DNA from: Bradyrhizobium diazoefficiens | Lineage (GTDB): Bacteria; Pseudomonadota; Alphaproteobacteria; Rhizobiales; Xanthobacteraceae | Assembly: GCF_018131015.1 (NCBI RefSeq) | Contig: NZ_JAFCJJ010000020.1 | Coordinates: forward strand, 55,500-119,499 | Direction: 5' to 3' | Length of the DNA: 64,000 nt | Shown here: positions 9,001 to 16,781 of the stretch, in pieces | Numbering within the stretch: position 1 is the first letter of the stretch | Layout of the letters: every line of letters begins with the position of its first letter | Notes under the pieces: generated by a model | The model's database searches: none | What the model was told of the DNA's origin: nothing | Seen by the model: the letters and a program-made list of their open reading frames with translations, nothing else | Made by a program: the position numbers and the translations under genes

Positions 9001-11474
9001 TTCAATTCCTGCGAGCTGGTATCGTTGAGATAGTAGCTCCAGTAGCCGGTTGAATCGATGTACACTGAGCCGTAGTCGGTGAAAACGACGAGCGCCTCAA
9101 CTGTGTCGCCTGGATTCAACGGCGTCCCGCCGGGGACGTAGTCCCAGTTACCGTCGGCGTAGACGACGATCTGGCCATAGGGTTTGTCGGTGACCGACCA
9201 TGTCGCGGTATCACCGAGGTCGGGGTCGGCGACCGTCAGCTGGCCTTCGGTCTCGGTGAGGCTGTCCTCGGTCACGTTCCCGGTCGAACTACCCGAAATC
9301 ATCGGGAGATCGTTGGTGCCGATGATGGTGACGCTGACGAGTTGGTCGGCGGTGGCGCCCTCCGTGTCGGTGGCGCGGACGGTGAATATCTCCTGCACCG
9401 TCGCGCCGGACTTGAGCGACTGGGCCGCGTCATCGTCGAGCGTGTAGGTCCAGCGGCCGGCGGCATCGACGGCGAAGGCGCCATAGGTGCCGTCGCTCGG
9501 CCCAACCATCGACCATGTCGCCGTGTCACCGATGTCGACATCGGTCACCGCGAGAGAGCCGCCGGCAACGGGGGCGCGGTCCTCGATAACAAGGCCCGTC
9601 CGGCTGCCGCCGATCACCGGCGCGTCGTTGGTGCCGGTGATGGTGACGCTGACCTGCTGGTCCGCGATGGCGCCCGCAGCATCGGTAACGCGGACGGTGA
9701 AGATCTCCTGCACCGTCTGGCCCGCCTTGAGCGACTGCGCAGCCTCGTCGTCGAGCGCATAGGTCCAGCGCCCGGTATCGGGATTGACCACGAACGCGCC
9801 GTAAGGGCTGTCGCCGCTGCCCACCACAGTCCAGGCGGCAGTGTCTCCGACGTCGACATCGGCGGCAGTGAGGATGCCGCTGGCCGTCAAAGCTGCGTCT
9901 TCAATGAGGGCGCCGCTATAGCTGCCCGAGATCAGCGGTGCATCATTGGTGCCGGTGACGGTGACGGCAACCCGCTGGTCCGTCGTGCCGCCCGCAGTGT
10001 CGCTTGCCCGGACAATGAAGATATCCTGGACCGTCTCGTCCGCCTTGAGCGTCTGTGCTGCCGCGTTGTCGAGCACATAGATCCAGCGCCCGTCAGCATC
10101 GACGGTGAGCGTGCCGTGGCTGCCGTCACCGCCACCGGGCAGCGACCAGACGGCGCTGTCGCCGGCGTCGACGTCGGTGGACGTCAGGGCGCCGCTGGTG
10201 GTCAGGACCTCGTCCTCGGAGACGATCCCGGTCGAACTTCCCGATATCACCGGAGCATCGTTGGTGCCGGCGACCGTGACGGTGACTTGCTGGTCGACCG
10301 TGGCGCCCGCCTTGTCGGTGGCACGGACGGTGAAGATCTCCTGCACTGTGTCGCCGGCCTTCAGCGACTGGGCGGCGGCATTGTCGAGCGTGTAGATCCA
10401 GCGGCCCGCCGCATCGACGGTAAGCTTGCCGTAGGCTCCGGCGCTACCGGTGGGCAGCGACCAGACGGCGCTATCGCCGACGTCGACGTCGGCGGACCTC
10501 AGGGTGCCGCTGGTGGTCAGGACGTCGTCCTCGGAGACGATCCCGGTCGAACTACCCGATATCACCGGAGCATCGTTGGTGCCGGTGACGGTGACGGTGA
10601 CTTGCTGGTCGACCGTGGCGCCCGCCGTGTCGGTGGCGCGGACGGTGAAGATCTCCTGCACCGTGTCGCCGGCCTTCAGCGACTGGGCGGCGGCATTGTC
10701 GAGCGTATAGGTCCAGTGGCCTGCGGCATCGACAGTGAGCTTGCCGTAGGCTCCAGCGCTACCGGTGGGCAGCGACCAGGCAGCGCTGTCGCCGGTGTCG
10801 ACGTCAACCGCAGTGAGTTGCCCGCTTGCCGAAAGAATGTCGTCTTCGCTGACTGTGCCGGTCGTCACACCGGCGATAGAAGGCGGCGTGTTGGGTCGCG
10901 TTTCGGGTGAGGTCTCTTGCGGATCCTCCGACAGGATCGGCTGGCCCGGGAGCGGCACAAGGCCAACCGGATCCTGCTTCGTCCCGCCGCCGCGATCGGG
11001 GCCGGAAAGCGAGGCGTCAGACGGTTGTTGTATCGCTGGCCCGGGGGCGCCCGTTGAAACGGGTCCAGCCGGCCCTGCCGTGGACACCGAACCACTGCCA
11101 CGCAGGCGACCGCTTTTCGGTTCGCTGACCAACTCGCTGGCATCTGGCTCGACCGTGCCGGTAACAATCTCCTCTCCGCCTCTGACCTCCGGCGTCGGCT
11201 GGTCGGCGCTTTCGGTGCGTTCGACGATGCGCAGGTCAGATTGTGTCTCGCGGTCACGCTCTTCACCTTCGTCGAGCAGTCCCGGGACGACGCGCGGGCC
11301 TTCGGGGCCCATGTCCCAGCCGATTGGCTGATCCTCGCGCGCACGTTCCGGCTGACCGATGGGCCGATCGATCGCCCTGTCGTTATCCTGTTCCTGCTTT
11401 TTCGGACGCAGCTCGTCGCTGACCGGCGGCCGACTGTCACGGCTCGTCTCGACAGGCTCCGCGGACTTCGCCAT
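3072..11474 (-). CDS. Giant VCBS-repeat adhesin, probable type I secretion substrate
   Basis: This 2800-residue protein has no N-terminal signal peptide. Residues 1-194 are charged and rich in Pro, Gly and Ser. About 195-2162 comprise 18 tandem VCBS-type Ig-like repeats of roughly 100 residues, each opening with NDAPVISG-like text and containing WTYTLDNAAAQSL and VQEIFTVR. A cadherin-like domain follows (TMKEEGTFTFTADDLL), then a LamG/concanavalin-like region from about 2270. The tail is low-complexity Thr/Ser/Pro with DPYLELA and DPYLALA mini-repeats and ends DPLAVQYV. No nonapeptide GGxGxD calcium repeats are visible. The gene follows a HlyD adaptor by 11 bases and two ABC transporter genes, so export by that machinery is the natural inference. 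Likely roles are surface attachment or biofilm formation. An alternative is a repeat protein with a separate enzymatic function, but no such domain is evident. Confidence 0.88.
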   Translation of the reverse strand: MAKSAEPVETSRDSRPPVSDELRPKKQEQDNDRAIDRPIGQPERAREDQPIGWDMGPEGPRVVPGLLDEGEERDRETQSDLRIVERTESADQPTPEVRGGEEIVTGTVEPDASELVSEPKSGRLRGSGSVSTAGPAGPVSTGAPGPAIQQPSDASLSGPDRGGGTKQDPVGLVPLPGQPILSEDPQETSPETRPNTPPSIAGVTTGTVSEDDILSASGQLTAVDVDTGDSAAWSLPTGSAGAYGKLTVDAAGHWTYTLDNAAAQSLKAGDTVQEIFTVRATDTAGATVDQQVTVTVTGTNDAPVISGSSTGIVSEDDVLTTSGTLRSADVDVGDSAVWSLPTGSAGAYGKLTVDAAGRWIYTLDNAAAQSLKAGDTVQEIFTVRATDKAGATVDQQVTVTVAGTNDAPVISGSSTGIVSEDEVLTTSGALTSTDVDAGDSAVWSLPGGGDGSHGTLTVDADGRWIYVLDNAAAQTLKADETVQDIFIVRASDTAGGTTDQRVAVTVTGTNDAPLISGSYSGALIEDAALTASGILTAADVDVGDTAAWTVVGSGDSPYGAFVVNPDTGRWTYALDDEAAQSLKAGQTVQEIFTVRVTDAAGAIADQQVSVTITGTNDAPVIGGSRTGLVIEDRAPVAGGSLAVTDVDIGDTATWSMVGPSDGTYGAFAVDAAGRWTYTLDDDAAQSLKSGATVQEIFTVRATDTEGATADQLVSVTIIGTNDLPMISGSSTGNVTEDSLTETEGQLTVADPDLGDTATWSVTDKPYGQIVVYADGNWDYVPGGTPLNPGDTVEALVVFTDYGSVYIDSTGYWSYYLNDTSSQELKGGETVQEIFTVRVTDGAGGTADQQLAITITGTNDLPLISGSYTGAVMEDAALNTSGKLTAADPDIGDTATWSVVGNSDSPYGTLVVNPATGRWTYSLDNEAAQSLKAGETVQEIFTVRVTDAAGGTADQQVTITVSGNNDAPVISGTHTGAVAEDSALTANGQLTATDLDVGDTATWSVVGSADSPYGALALDPATGKWTYTLDNDAAQSLRADQTVQEIFTVRVKDAEGATAQQQIKIIVSGSNDVPVISGTYTGAVAEDGVATAEGQLTVADADLGDTATWSIADRPYGLIVTGANGERSFVANGNDAQLDSGETVEALVTQADYGTLYIDPEGSWTYHLDASLAQGLKGGETVQEIFTVRVTDAAGATVDQQVTITVTGTNDAPVISGSLAGAVTEDATLSTSGHLTAADADLGDTAAWSIVGSGDSAYGMLSINPDVGHWTYTLDNEAAQSLKAGETVQEIFTVRVTDAQGATTDQQVTVTVHGTNDAPLISGAYTGAVAEDGILAATGTLTATDFDVGDSAAWSIVGSADSPYGALVLDPATGQWTYTLDNQAAQSLKAGQAVQENFIVRVTDASGATADQRVTIAVTGTNDMPVISGSYAGAVTEDATLLASGQLTAADADIGDSATWSVVGSGDSPYGAFYVNPATGRWTYTLDNEAAQALTEGETVQEIFTVRVTDAAGGTVDQQVTIIVNGANDGPTIGGSHTGAVSEDSVLSASGTLTSTDTDIGDGATWSIVSNADSPYGALALDPATGKWTYTLDNEAAQPLKDGETVQEIFTVRVTDALGATADEQVTITISGTNDAPLITGTYSGAVGEDGTLTATGTLSATDVDIGDAAAWSIVGNPDSPYGALVLDPATGQWTYTLDNQAAQSLKAGDTVQEIFTVRVTDAAGGTAQQQVTVTVTGTNDTPVISGSHTANVAEDSALTANGQLTAADLDIGDSATWSIVSNPDSPYGAFYLNPATGLWTYQLDNVAAQSLKAGDTVQEIFIVRVTDAAGGTADQQVTVTVTGTNDAPLISGSYTGVVVEDAVLTTTGKLNATDTDIGDDAIWSIVSNPDSPYGALSLDPVTGRWIYTLDNEAAQSLRADHTVQEIFTVRVTDGAGGTADQQIAVTIKGANDKPEISGTYTGTASEDGVLTASGTLTAEDEDAGDSVTWSVAGPTTGSYGSLTVDATTGVWTYTLDNAAAQSLAAGETVQEVFTVRATDADEGAATDQQVTITISGTNDAPVISGTTTGAVVEDSTPTATGQLTATDVDVGDTAAWAVVGNTAGNYGTFFVNPDTGRWTYSLDNEASQSLKAGETVQETFTVRVTDAAGGTTDQQVTLSVTGTNDAPVVGQSLSELGTMKEEGTFTFTADDLLRGAQITDVDNDTLTVTNVVLDPASPPGTLTDNGNGSWTYRPGTNVSNVSPRFDFTVSDGTTTVMARASIEVQPVADAANVSLGADALRQVIDTGDPAYYGRIVEDTITSAPLSEFTLEVMLLAEDVPESTSSVGPVIVNVGSATDNNVLTLWNPANLTLGFSGNRNVETGIDLTDGQDHRLTTTWDIWSGDLRLYDNGELVYTTWMWPPPSDLYISIAQKPGTPPNWFDPDGSNFRMSEHFEGDIYYVTMANKAETPTQVATGPLTDQVSSTRLLVDIRAVNGQIVDTTGHQHLDPQGGLHVDTMTVDTSTSAIPAGSVLNLDVGLQPTDPNDTVTHLEISGFLAGTVLSDGIRYVTVLSPSQKVDITNWSLGKLTADLPNGLKTNMTMTLEATVTTPPYDTGEVDGNGRPIMTTDSVIVTEQHDIFIEYAPETQLAAQTASEPLAAEPMLMATAVPEPTDPALDASTTELAPSSTDSTTEPGSTDTSSATDPYLELAQPQAQTTEATATEASPTDPYLALASSTEQTTSASTDLSSPTTDYAQLATDSGTATQDPPPADQLYADSLIGSGDAQTAPTTEVQPVETIDETASVPPPPPEDPLAVQYV
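4987..10892 (-). repeat. Array of 18 tandem VCBS repeats within the adhesin gene
   Basis: The array has about 300 bp units, and recurrent stretches such as gtgaagatctcctgcaccgt are nearly identical between copies. The sixth and ninth units are longer because they carry an extra beta-strand module (DYGSVYIDSTGYWSYYL and DYGTLYIDPEGSWTYHL). Such an array is prone to copy-number change by recombination and to assembly collapse. Confidence 0.85.
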
Positions 11475-11485
11475 GGTCGCGCTCC

Positions 11486-12862
11486 CTAGCGCTCGCGCAA
11501 TGCCGTATCCAGAGTGACGTAAACGGGCTTCAACAGATACTGAAAGATCGTCTTGCTGCCCGTCAGGATGTTGGCTTCTCCCGTCATGCCCGGCGTGACG
11601 ACGTGCGTCGTGTTGGTCCCAACATACTCCCGTTCGAGTTCGATCTCGACGGCGAAGTACGGTTCCAGACCCTGGCCAGCCGATCGGCTCGATGGCGAGA
11701 TGCGCACCACCTTACCCTTGATCGATCCGAAACGGCCGTAGTCAAAGGTATCGGCCTTGACCACCGCCTCCTGGCCGACATGCACAAACCCGATATCGCG
11801 CGGAGCAACCCTGGCCTGCATCAGCACGCCGCCTTCGGTCGGTACGACCTCGCACACGATTCCGCCGGCCACGATCACCGTGCCGATGGGCGTCTCCGAC
11901 ACTTTCTGGACGATGCCGCCGATCGGCGCCTTCACCTCGATGTCGGTTGAGCGGGCGTGGAGGGCCTGGCGCGCCACGACGGCCTCGCCCAGTTGTTCGA
12001 TCCGCTCGGCCCGTTCCTTGCGCGCATCGCTGGCGGCCTTCGCAGCCAGCGCCGCCTTTTCTGCCTCCAGGCTGTTGATTCGCGCCTTGAGTTCGTCGAG
12101 CGATGTGACGAGCTCGATGTAGGTGCGCTCTGCCTGTGCAGCCTGCTCCTCGACTTGGGCAAGGCGGTTGCGGGCGATAACGCCGATCTCCACGCCCTCT
12201 CGCGTGCGCTCGCGCATCTCCGTCGTGGCATCCAGGCTTTGCTTGGCTGCCGGGATCTTCTGTTCGGCCGATCCGAGAGACGCCTTCACCTCCGTGATCG
12301 CCTGATCCTTTTGTTCCGTCTCGCGTCGCAAGGCGAGCGTCTGCTGCTGGTGCAGCTGTATGGCCTCCTCGACCATGCTTCCGAATGCGGCCCGGAATTT
12401 CTCGAGCTGCGGCTCACGACGATCGGCCAGGGCATCCAGGCGCTCGATCTCGATTTCCAGCCGCCCGACGCGGACGTCGGAAAGCGAGATGTCGCGCAGC
12501 AGGTCTACCGCCCGGAACCTGGCGAGCACTTCTCCCTTGGCCACGCGCTGGTCGTTGCGCACCAGGATGGCCTCGAGCGCACCTCCCTCCGGCGTCTGGA
12601 TGATCTGAACGCGTTGCACCGGGATGAACTCGCCACGCGCCCGCGCGATTTCCTCAACTCTCACGAACATCGATAACAGGACCAGCACCCCTACCAACAT
12701 GACGACGCCGATGAGCAGATTTCGCACGCCGCGGGTAACGCGCAGATAGTCGGCGTCGCTGCCGAGTTGCGCCATCGGCCGGCGGTCTCGGGCGATCGAC
12801 ATTGCGATACCCCGGGCTGCCTGGTCGCTGCCTACCTGATGGCTGTCCACCTTGGTATCCAA
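11486..12862 (-). CDS. HlyD-family type I secretion membrane fusion protein
   Basis: This 458-residue adaptor has a cytoplasmic N-terminus, a single membrane anchor (about residues 47-67), a long periplasmic coiled-coil hairpin (about 130-300, rich in Ala, Glu and Lys) and a C-terminal beta-barrel region. It should bridge the ABC transporter in the inner membrane to an outer-membrane TolC-like channel. The predicted start is TTG, preceded by a strong GGGAGGAG ribosome binding site; the first ATG downstream has none. It lies 12 bases after the second ABC gene and 11 bases before the adhesin gene, in one operon. No TolC-type gene is in the window, so the outer channel must be encoded elsewhere. 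Confidence 0.9.
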   Translation of the reverse strand: MDTKVDSHQVGSDQAARGIAMSIARDRRPMAQLGSDADYLRVTRGVRNLLIGVVMLVGVLVLLSMFVRVEEIARARGEFIPVQRVQIIQTPEGGALEAILVRNDQRVAKGEVLARFRAVDLLRDISLSDVRVGRLEIEIERLDALADRREPQLEKFRAAFGSMVEEAIQLHQQQTLALRRETEQKDQAITEVKASLGSAEQKIPAAKQSLDATTEMRERTREGVEIGVIARNRLAQVEEQAAQAERTYIELVTSLDELKARINSLEAEKAALAAKAASDARKERAERIEQLGEAVVARQALHARSTDIEVKAPIGGIVQKVSETPIGTVIVAGGIVCEVVPTEGGVLMQARVAPRDIGFVHVGQEAVVKADTFDYGRFGSIKGKVVRISPSSRSAGQGLEPYFAVEIELEREYVGTNTTHVVTPGMTGEANILTGSKTIFQYLLKPVYVTLDTALRER

Positions 12863-12874
12863 GATCTCCTCCCA

Positions 12875-15076
12875 TCAGGCCTTGACCACCGGCGAAGCCG
12901 CTGGCCCGGCCTGCACGACGTTTCCGCGCTCCAGGACCACGACCTGCTGGCACGTGTGGATGTGTGCCGTCGTGGAAGGAGCCCAGATCACTGTAGTGAT
13001 CCCTTTGATGCTATCGAGATAGCGCAAAATCCGCTTCTCCCATTCGGGATTGCCGCCAACGCCGTCGCCGTCGAGCAGGAGCACCGCGGGATTGCGCAGT
13101 GTGGCCGCGACGAACGCAACGAGGTGGCGAAATTGCAGCTCGGCGTGATCCTGAGTGAATGGATTGAGCTCTCGATCAAGCACCCTGTCTGCAGCGCCGG
13201 CGAACACTGGAAGCTCACGCCAGTCGGGTCCGACGACGCGTTCGAAGGCGGCCACCGCTTCATCATCCTCCAGCGTCGGCACGCGCAGACGCAAATAGTC
13301 GCGAACGGTCAGCGGCAATGCCGGAACAATTTGTGGTACGTAGCCCAGCCAGGCACGGTACTCGGTCGAATCGAACTGCCGGATGTCACGCCCTCCGATC
13401 AGGGCACGTCCCGACTGAGGCCGCCGCAGGCCAGCCAGACACTCCAGCAACGCGGTCTTGCCGCTGGCGTTGGGCCCGACTATGGCGACGCGGGTACCGG
13501 CCGGAGCGCTGAACGAAACGCCGTTCAGCGCCGCGTCGAAGTCGGGATGGGGGCGATAGTAGATCCGATCGGCCGCGATTGTGGCGTTCGCAAGTCCCGC
13601 CGGGCTGCTGAACTCGGCGCCGGAATGTTCGGCCGGCATTTCCATCAGCCGGTTCAACTGATCGACCGAGCTGCGGACCTGGCGCAGGCGGACCAGGGCT
13701 CCAAACGCTTGCTGGGCAGGCGTCGTGATGCGCCAGATCAGCATCATGGCCGCCACGAGACCGCCAGCGTTCATTGTTCCTTCGAGGACCAGCGCGATGC
13801 CGACGCAAAGGGTCGCCAGCACGGTCAACATGCTCAACGCCTGGCCGATGGTCTGGACGCGAGCGACGGCGATCGCATAGTCGCGATGGCGCGTGGCCGC
13901 ATCGCGCGCCAGATCGGCGAACCGCGCCAGCCAATGGCTGTCGGCTCCGGACCGTTGAAATGCATTGATGGCGACGAACGCCGCAGTGGCGTGCTCCTCG
14001 AGCCGGCTGGACGCCACACCGGCCGCCGTCGACTTGCTCGAAACGTAGTCCGACATCGGAAAGGCCAGTGCCACATAGACCAGCAATGCAACGATGGGTA
14101 CGACGACCAGCCAACCGCCGAGGATGGCGATTACCAGGAGAAAGATCGCGACAAACGGGTAGTCTATGAGGTTGAGGCCGCCGGCGCCGCTCAGCATTGT
14201 CCGCGCGCTTTCGAAGCTGCGCATACGAACCACATTATTCAGGATGCCGAGACTTGCAGACTTTTCGAGAGGCAACGCCAGCATCTTGCGCATCGTCGCT
14301 GCACCGATGCGCGAGCCCGCCCAACTGCCGACTTGCGCGGTCATGTGCTGGCGTCCGACCCGGAGTGCCCAGGCGCCGATTGTGGCAATTGTGGCGACCA
14401 ACGCTATTCCCCAAATCGTCGAGGTCGTGCCGCCAGGAATGACCACGTTGTAGACCACCATGGAATACAAGGAGACGGTGAGGGCGAGCAGGTTGACGAT
14501 GAAGCTCATTGCGAACAGCTTGAACAGCGCCTCGCGCATCTGTTCGAACAGCTCGCGGAACCAGCGACGTCGCGGTTCGTCAATGGGCTGGAAATCGATA
14601 TCCGGTTCGACCGAGAGAATCGTATCGCCCGCGGACAGGAAAAGCGGATCATAGCCACCCGCGACCAGCCAGTGATCCAAGCCGTCCGGCCGGCCGAGGT
14701 AGATTCCGACCTTGCCGTCGCTCGCCAATGCCAGGCTACCGGCGCGCAGCGTTTCGGTGTCCGCCGGCGATCCGGAGGCGCGCAGCCGGTCGGAGCAGAA
14801 GCCAATCGCCGACAAAATGGTTTCGAGATGATCGAGCGTCAAAGCCACGTCGGCAGGAGGCAGCAGTGCTGCGAGCGCTCGTGCCGTGCCGGTCCAGCCC
14901 AGCGCCACGAGCATCGTCGGCAGTGCCGCAGCAATTGCCGAGGCGGCGCAGCGCTGGGGTCCAGTCGCATCTTCCAGGCGTGCAAGCCAGATCGCCTCGG
15001 TCCACGCCCGGGATCGCTTAGGGGGGAGCGGTGGCTTGCCGGAGCCGGCGTTTGGAACCACAACGTCCATCACCAT
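12875..15076 (-). CDS. Type I secretion ABC transporter subunit with intact Walker A but degenerate signature
   Basis: The 733-residue protein has an N-terminal region of about 160 residues in the position of the C39-like domain of LapB-type exporters, then a membrane domain (about 165-450) and a nucleotide-binding domain. Walker A reads GPNASGKT (near 528-535) and the Q-loop GYVPQ is present. The LSGGQ signature is replaced by a TQDHAELQ-like stretch. Walker B is LLLDGD, with glycine at the catalytic Glu position, and the switch histidine is not evident. The C39-like part lacks an obvious Cys-His catalytic pair. It starts 2 bases after the stop of the other ABC gene, suggesting translational coupling and a heterodimer. 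It is likely the ATP-binding half of the adhesin exporter. Confidence 0.85.
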   Translation of the reverse strand: MVMDVVVPNAGSGKPPLPPKRSRAWTEAIWLARLEDATGPQRCAASAIAAALPTMLVALGWTGTARALAALLPPADVALTLDHLETILSAIGFCSDRLRASGSPADTETLRAGSLALASDGKVGIYLGRPDGLDHWLVAGGYDPLFLSAGDTILSVEPDIDFQPIDEPRRRWFRELFEQMREALFKLFAMSFIVNLLALTVSLYSMVVYNVVIPGGTTSTIWGIALVATIATIGAWALRVGRQHMTAQVGSWAGSRIGAATMRKMLALPLEKSASLGILNNVVRMRSFESARTMLSGAGGLNLIDYPFVAIFLLVIAILGGWLVVVPIVALLVYVALAFPMSDYVSSKSTAAGVASSRLEEHATAAFVAINAFQRSGADSHWLARFADLARDAATRHRDYAIAVARVQTIGQALSMLTVLATLCVGIALVLEGTMNAGGLVAAMMLIWRITTPAQQAFGALVRLRQVRSSVDQLNRLMEMPAEHSGAEFSSPAGLANATIAADRIYYRPHPDFDAALNGVSFSAPAGTRVAIVGPNASGKTALLECLAGLRRPQSGRALIGGRDIRQFDSTEYRAWLGYVPQIVPALPLTVRDYLRLRVPTLEDDEAVAAFERVVGPDWRELPVFAGAADRVLDRELNPFTQDHAELQFRHLVAFVAATLRNPAVLLLDGDGVGGNPEWEKRILRYLDSIKGITTVIWAPSTTAHIHTCQQVVVLERGNVVQAGPAASPVVKA

Positions 15077-15078
15077 GT

Positions 15079-16677
15079 CTACCTTGGTTCGAATCGAACT
15101 CTCGTGTCGGCGAGAGCCAGGAGCGTCGGGTTGCCGGACACCAGGAGCACCGTGGTATTGCCTTTCAGCTCCTTTAGAAGTTCGATCAAGCGCTTGATCC
15201 CGTCGAGGTCGAACGGCGCGTCGGCTTGATCGAGGCAGAGGATCCAGGGCTGCCGGACGAGAGCACGGATGAGATCGATGCGGGCCGCCATTCCCGGGCT
15301 GACGATCTCTGCGCCGGTCGGTCCAACCGGCGTCATGTAGCCTTCGCGCAATCCATCAACGAAATTGCTCAAGCCCAGCCGTTCGGCAAGCTGAAGCGCC
15401 TCGGCTTCGTACTGCGGACTGGCCAGGGTGAGATTATCCAGGATTGAGCCCCGGATCAGTTCGGCCCGTGAACTCGTCTTGGTGATACCGCGCCTCAGGC
15501 TCATTGGATCGTAAGCCTCGCTCGGCGCCGCGTCGAAGCTGACATCAAGCGCCAGCGAATCGTCCAGCCTTGCCACTGCCCGCAGCGCCGCCGTGGCCAC
15601 CAGTGAGTTTGGCGCATCGACATGAACACACGTGCCCTGGGGGATCGACACGCTGCCGCCTTGCATCGCCTCACCGGACAGGACGAGGGTGCCACCCAGG
15701 AACTGTCGTTTTCCGCTGGCTTGTTCGCTCGCCCACAGCGGAGAGAGCGGCAGGTCGAGCACGCGGTTCAACTTTCCTTTGGCCTCCTCTTTCTCGGCGC
15801 GACGGCTGAGATACTGGAAGGCGCTCATCGTCGGTCCGAGTGAACGACCGGCGAGCAATGTGCAAGCCGCGAGACCGCCAGTGGTCAGTTCTCCCGCAAC
15901 GACCATGAACGCGCCGAAAGTCACGACGGCGATCGTCGAGAGCTGGCCAAGCATAGCGCCGTTTTCGGCAATCAGTGCCCACCGGCTTTCGACCTTGGCG
16001 GTTCGCTCCATGACGCGGGCGACAGCATCACGATAGCGTGCGGTGAGCGGGATTTCCGCCGCCATCGCCTTGGCCTCATGGATCCCCATGAATATGCCCC
16101 AGGCAAGGTTGCGGCAGTCGGATTGGGCTGCTTCGAGTTCTCGGACAGTGCCTGCCGTCGAACGCACCACCGCGAGGGCACCGATCAGCGCCAGCAAGGT
16201 GAGCACAAGCGGAACGAGAGCGAGCCACAAACCGATATAGGCAATGAGAAGGATGTAGATCACGGCGAGAGGCAGCTCGTGCAATGCCGCAGCGGCATTG
16301 CCCGACCAATGATCACGAACCTGGCCGACCGCACGGATTGCATCGATGAGAACCGGCGTGCCGAGCCGGTGAACGGCCCGGGCATCGGCACGCATGACAT
16401 GATCCATCAACTGCACCGTCGTACGGAAATCGAAGGACCAGCCGACATAGGCGAACAGCACGGCACGGCTGTACCGCAGGACTGCCTCGAGAAGGATGGC
16501 GATCGTGACGCCGACAGCGAGCACAAAGGTCGTGCCGTAAGCCTGGCTCGGCAGGATGCGGTCGTATGCCTGGAACATTGCGAGGGGAACGGCGAGCGCC
16601 AGGATATGAATGGCGATTGACGCGGCGATCGCCACCACGGGTGTCCTCTGAGGCACAGCCACTTCCGAACTCGCCAC
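15079..16677 (-). CDS. Degenerate ABC half-transporter, partner subunit of the adhesin exporter
   Basis: This 532-residue protein has about six membrane segments (residues 15-300) and a shortened nucleotide-binding domain. The Walker A position reads DAPNSLVATA, with no lysine or P-loop glycines. A signature-like SPGMAARIDLIRAL is recognisable. Walker B is WILCLDQAD, with Gln at the catalytic Glu position, and the H-loop region is LLVSGNP, without histidine. It therefore could not form a normal ATP site alone, but it could offer its signature motif to the partner's Walker A. The start is GTG. It is the first transporter gene of the operon and lies about 100 bases after the PilZ gene. Annotation pipelines may call it simply an ABC transporter transmembrane protein. 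Confidence 0.82.
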   Translation of the reverse strand: MASSEVAVPQRTPVVAIAASIAIHILALAVPLAMFQAYDRILPSQAYGTTFVLAVGVTIAILLEAVLRYSRAVLFAYVGWSFDFRTTVQLMDHVMRADARAVHRLGTPVLIDAIRAVGQVRDHWSGNAAAALHELPLAVIYILLIAYIGLWLALVPLVLTLLALIGALAVVRSTAGTVRELEAAQSDCRNLAWGIFMGIHEAKAMAAEIPLTARYRDAVARVMERTAKVESRWALIAENGAMLGQLSTIAVVTFGAFMVVAGELTTGGLAACTLLAGRSLGPTMSAFQYLSRRAEKEEAKGKLNRVLDLPLSPLWASEQASGKRQFLGGTLVLSGEAMQGGSVSIPQGTCVHVDAPNSLVATAALRAVARLDDSLALDVSFDAAPSEAYDPMSLRRGITKTSSRAELIRGSILDNLTLASPQYEAEALQLAERLGLSNFVDGLREGYMTPVGPTGAEIVSPGMAARIDLIRALVRQPWILCLDQADAPFDLDGIKRLIELLKELKGNTTVLLVSGNPTLLALADTRVRFEPR

Positions 16678-16781
16678 GGCCCGGTCCTCTCGATATACCT
16701 AATATAGCACGTCGCTTCGCAGGTTGCGTCCAGCGAATCCGGTTCCAAATCTCATCGCTTGGTCGACGCCAAATCCCTCGC

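Noticed and set aside
4987..10892. CRISPR-like periodic repeats
   Set aside because: The period is about 300 bp and the repeats are coding VCBS units in one frame, with no short direct repeats and spacers.
12767..15229. 820-residue plus-strand frame opposite the ABC transporter gene
   Set aside because: It runs antisense to a gene with clear ABC motifs; its composition is typical of a GC-rich shadow and shows no domain.
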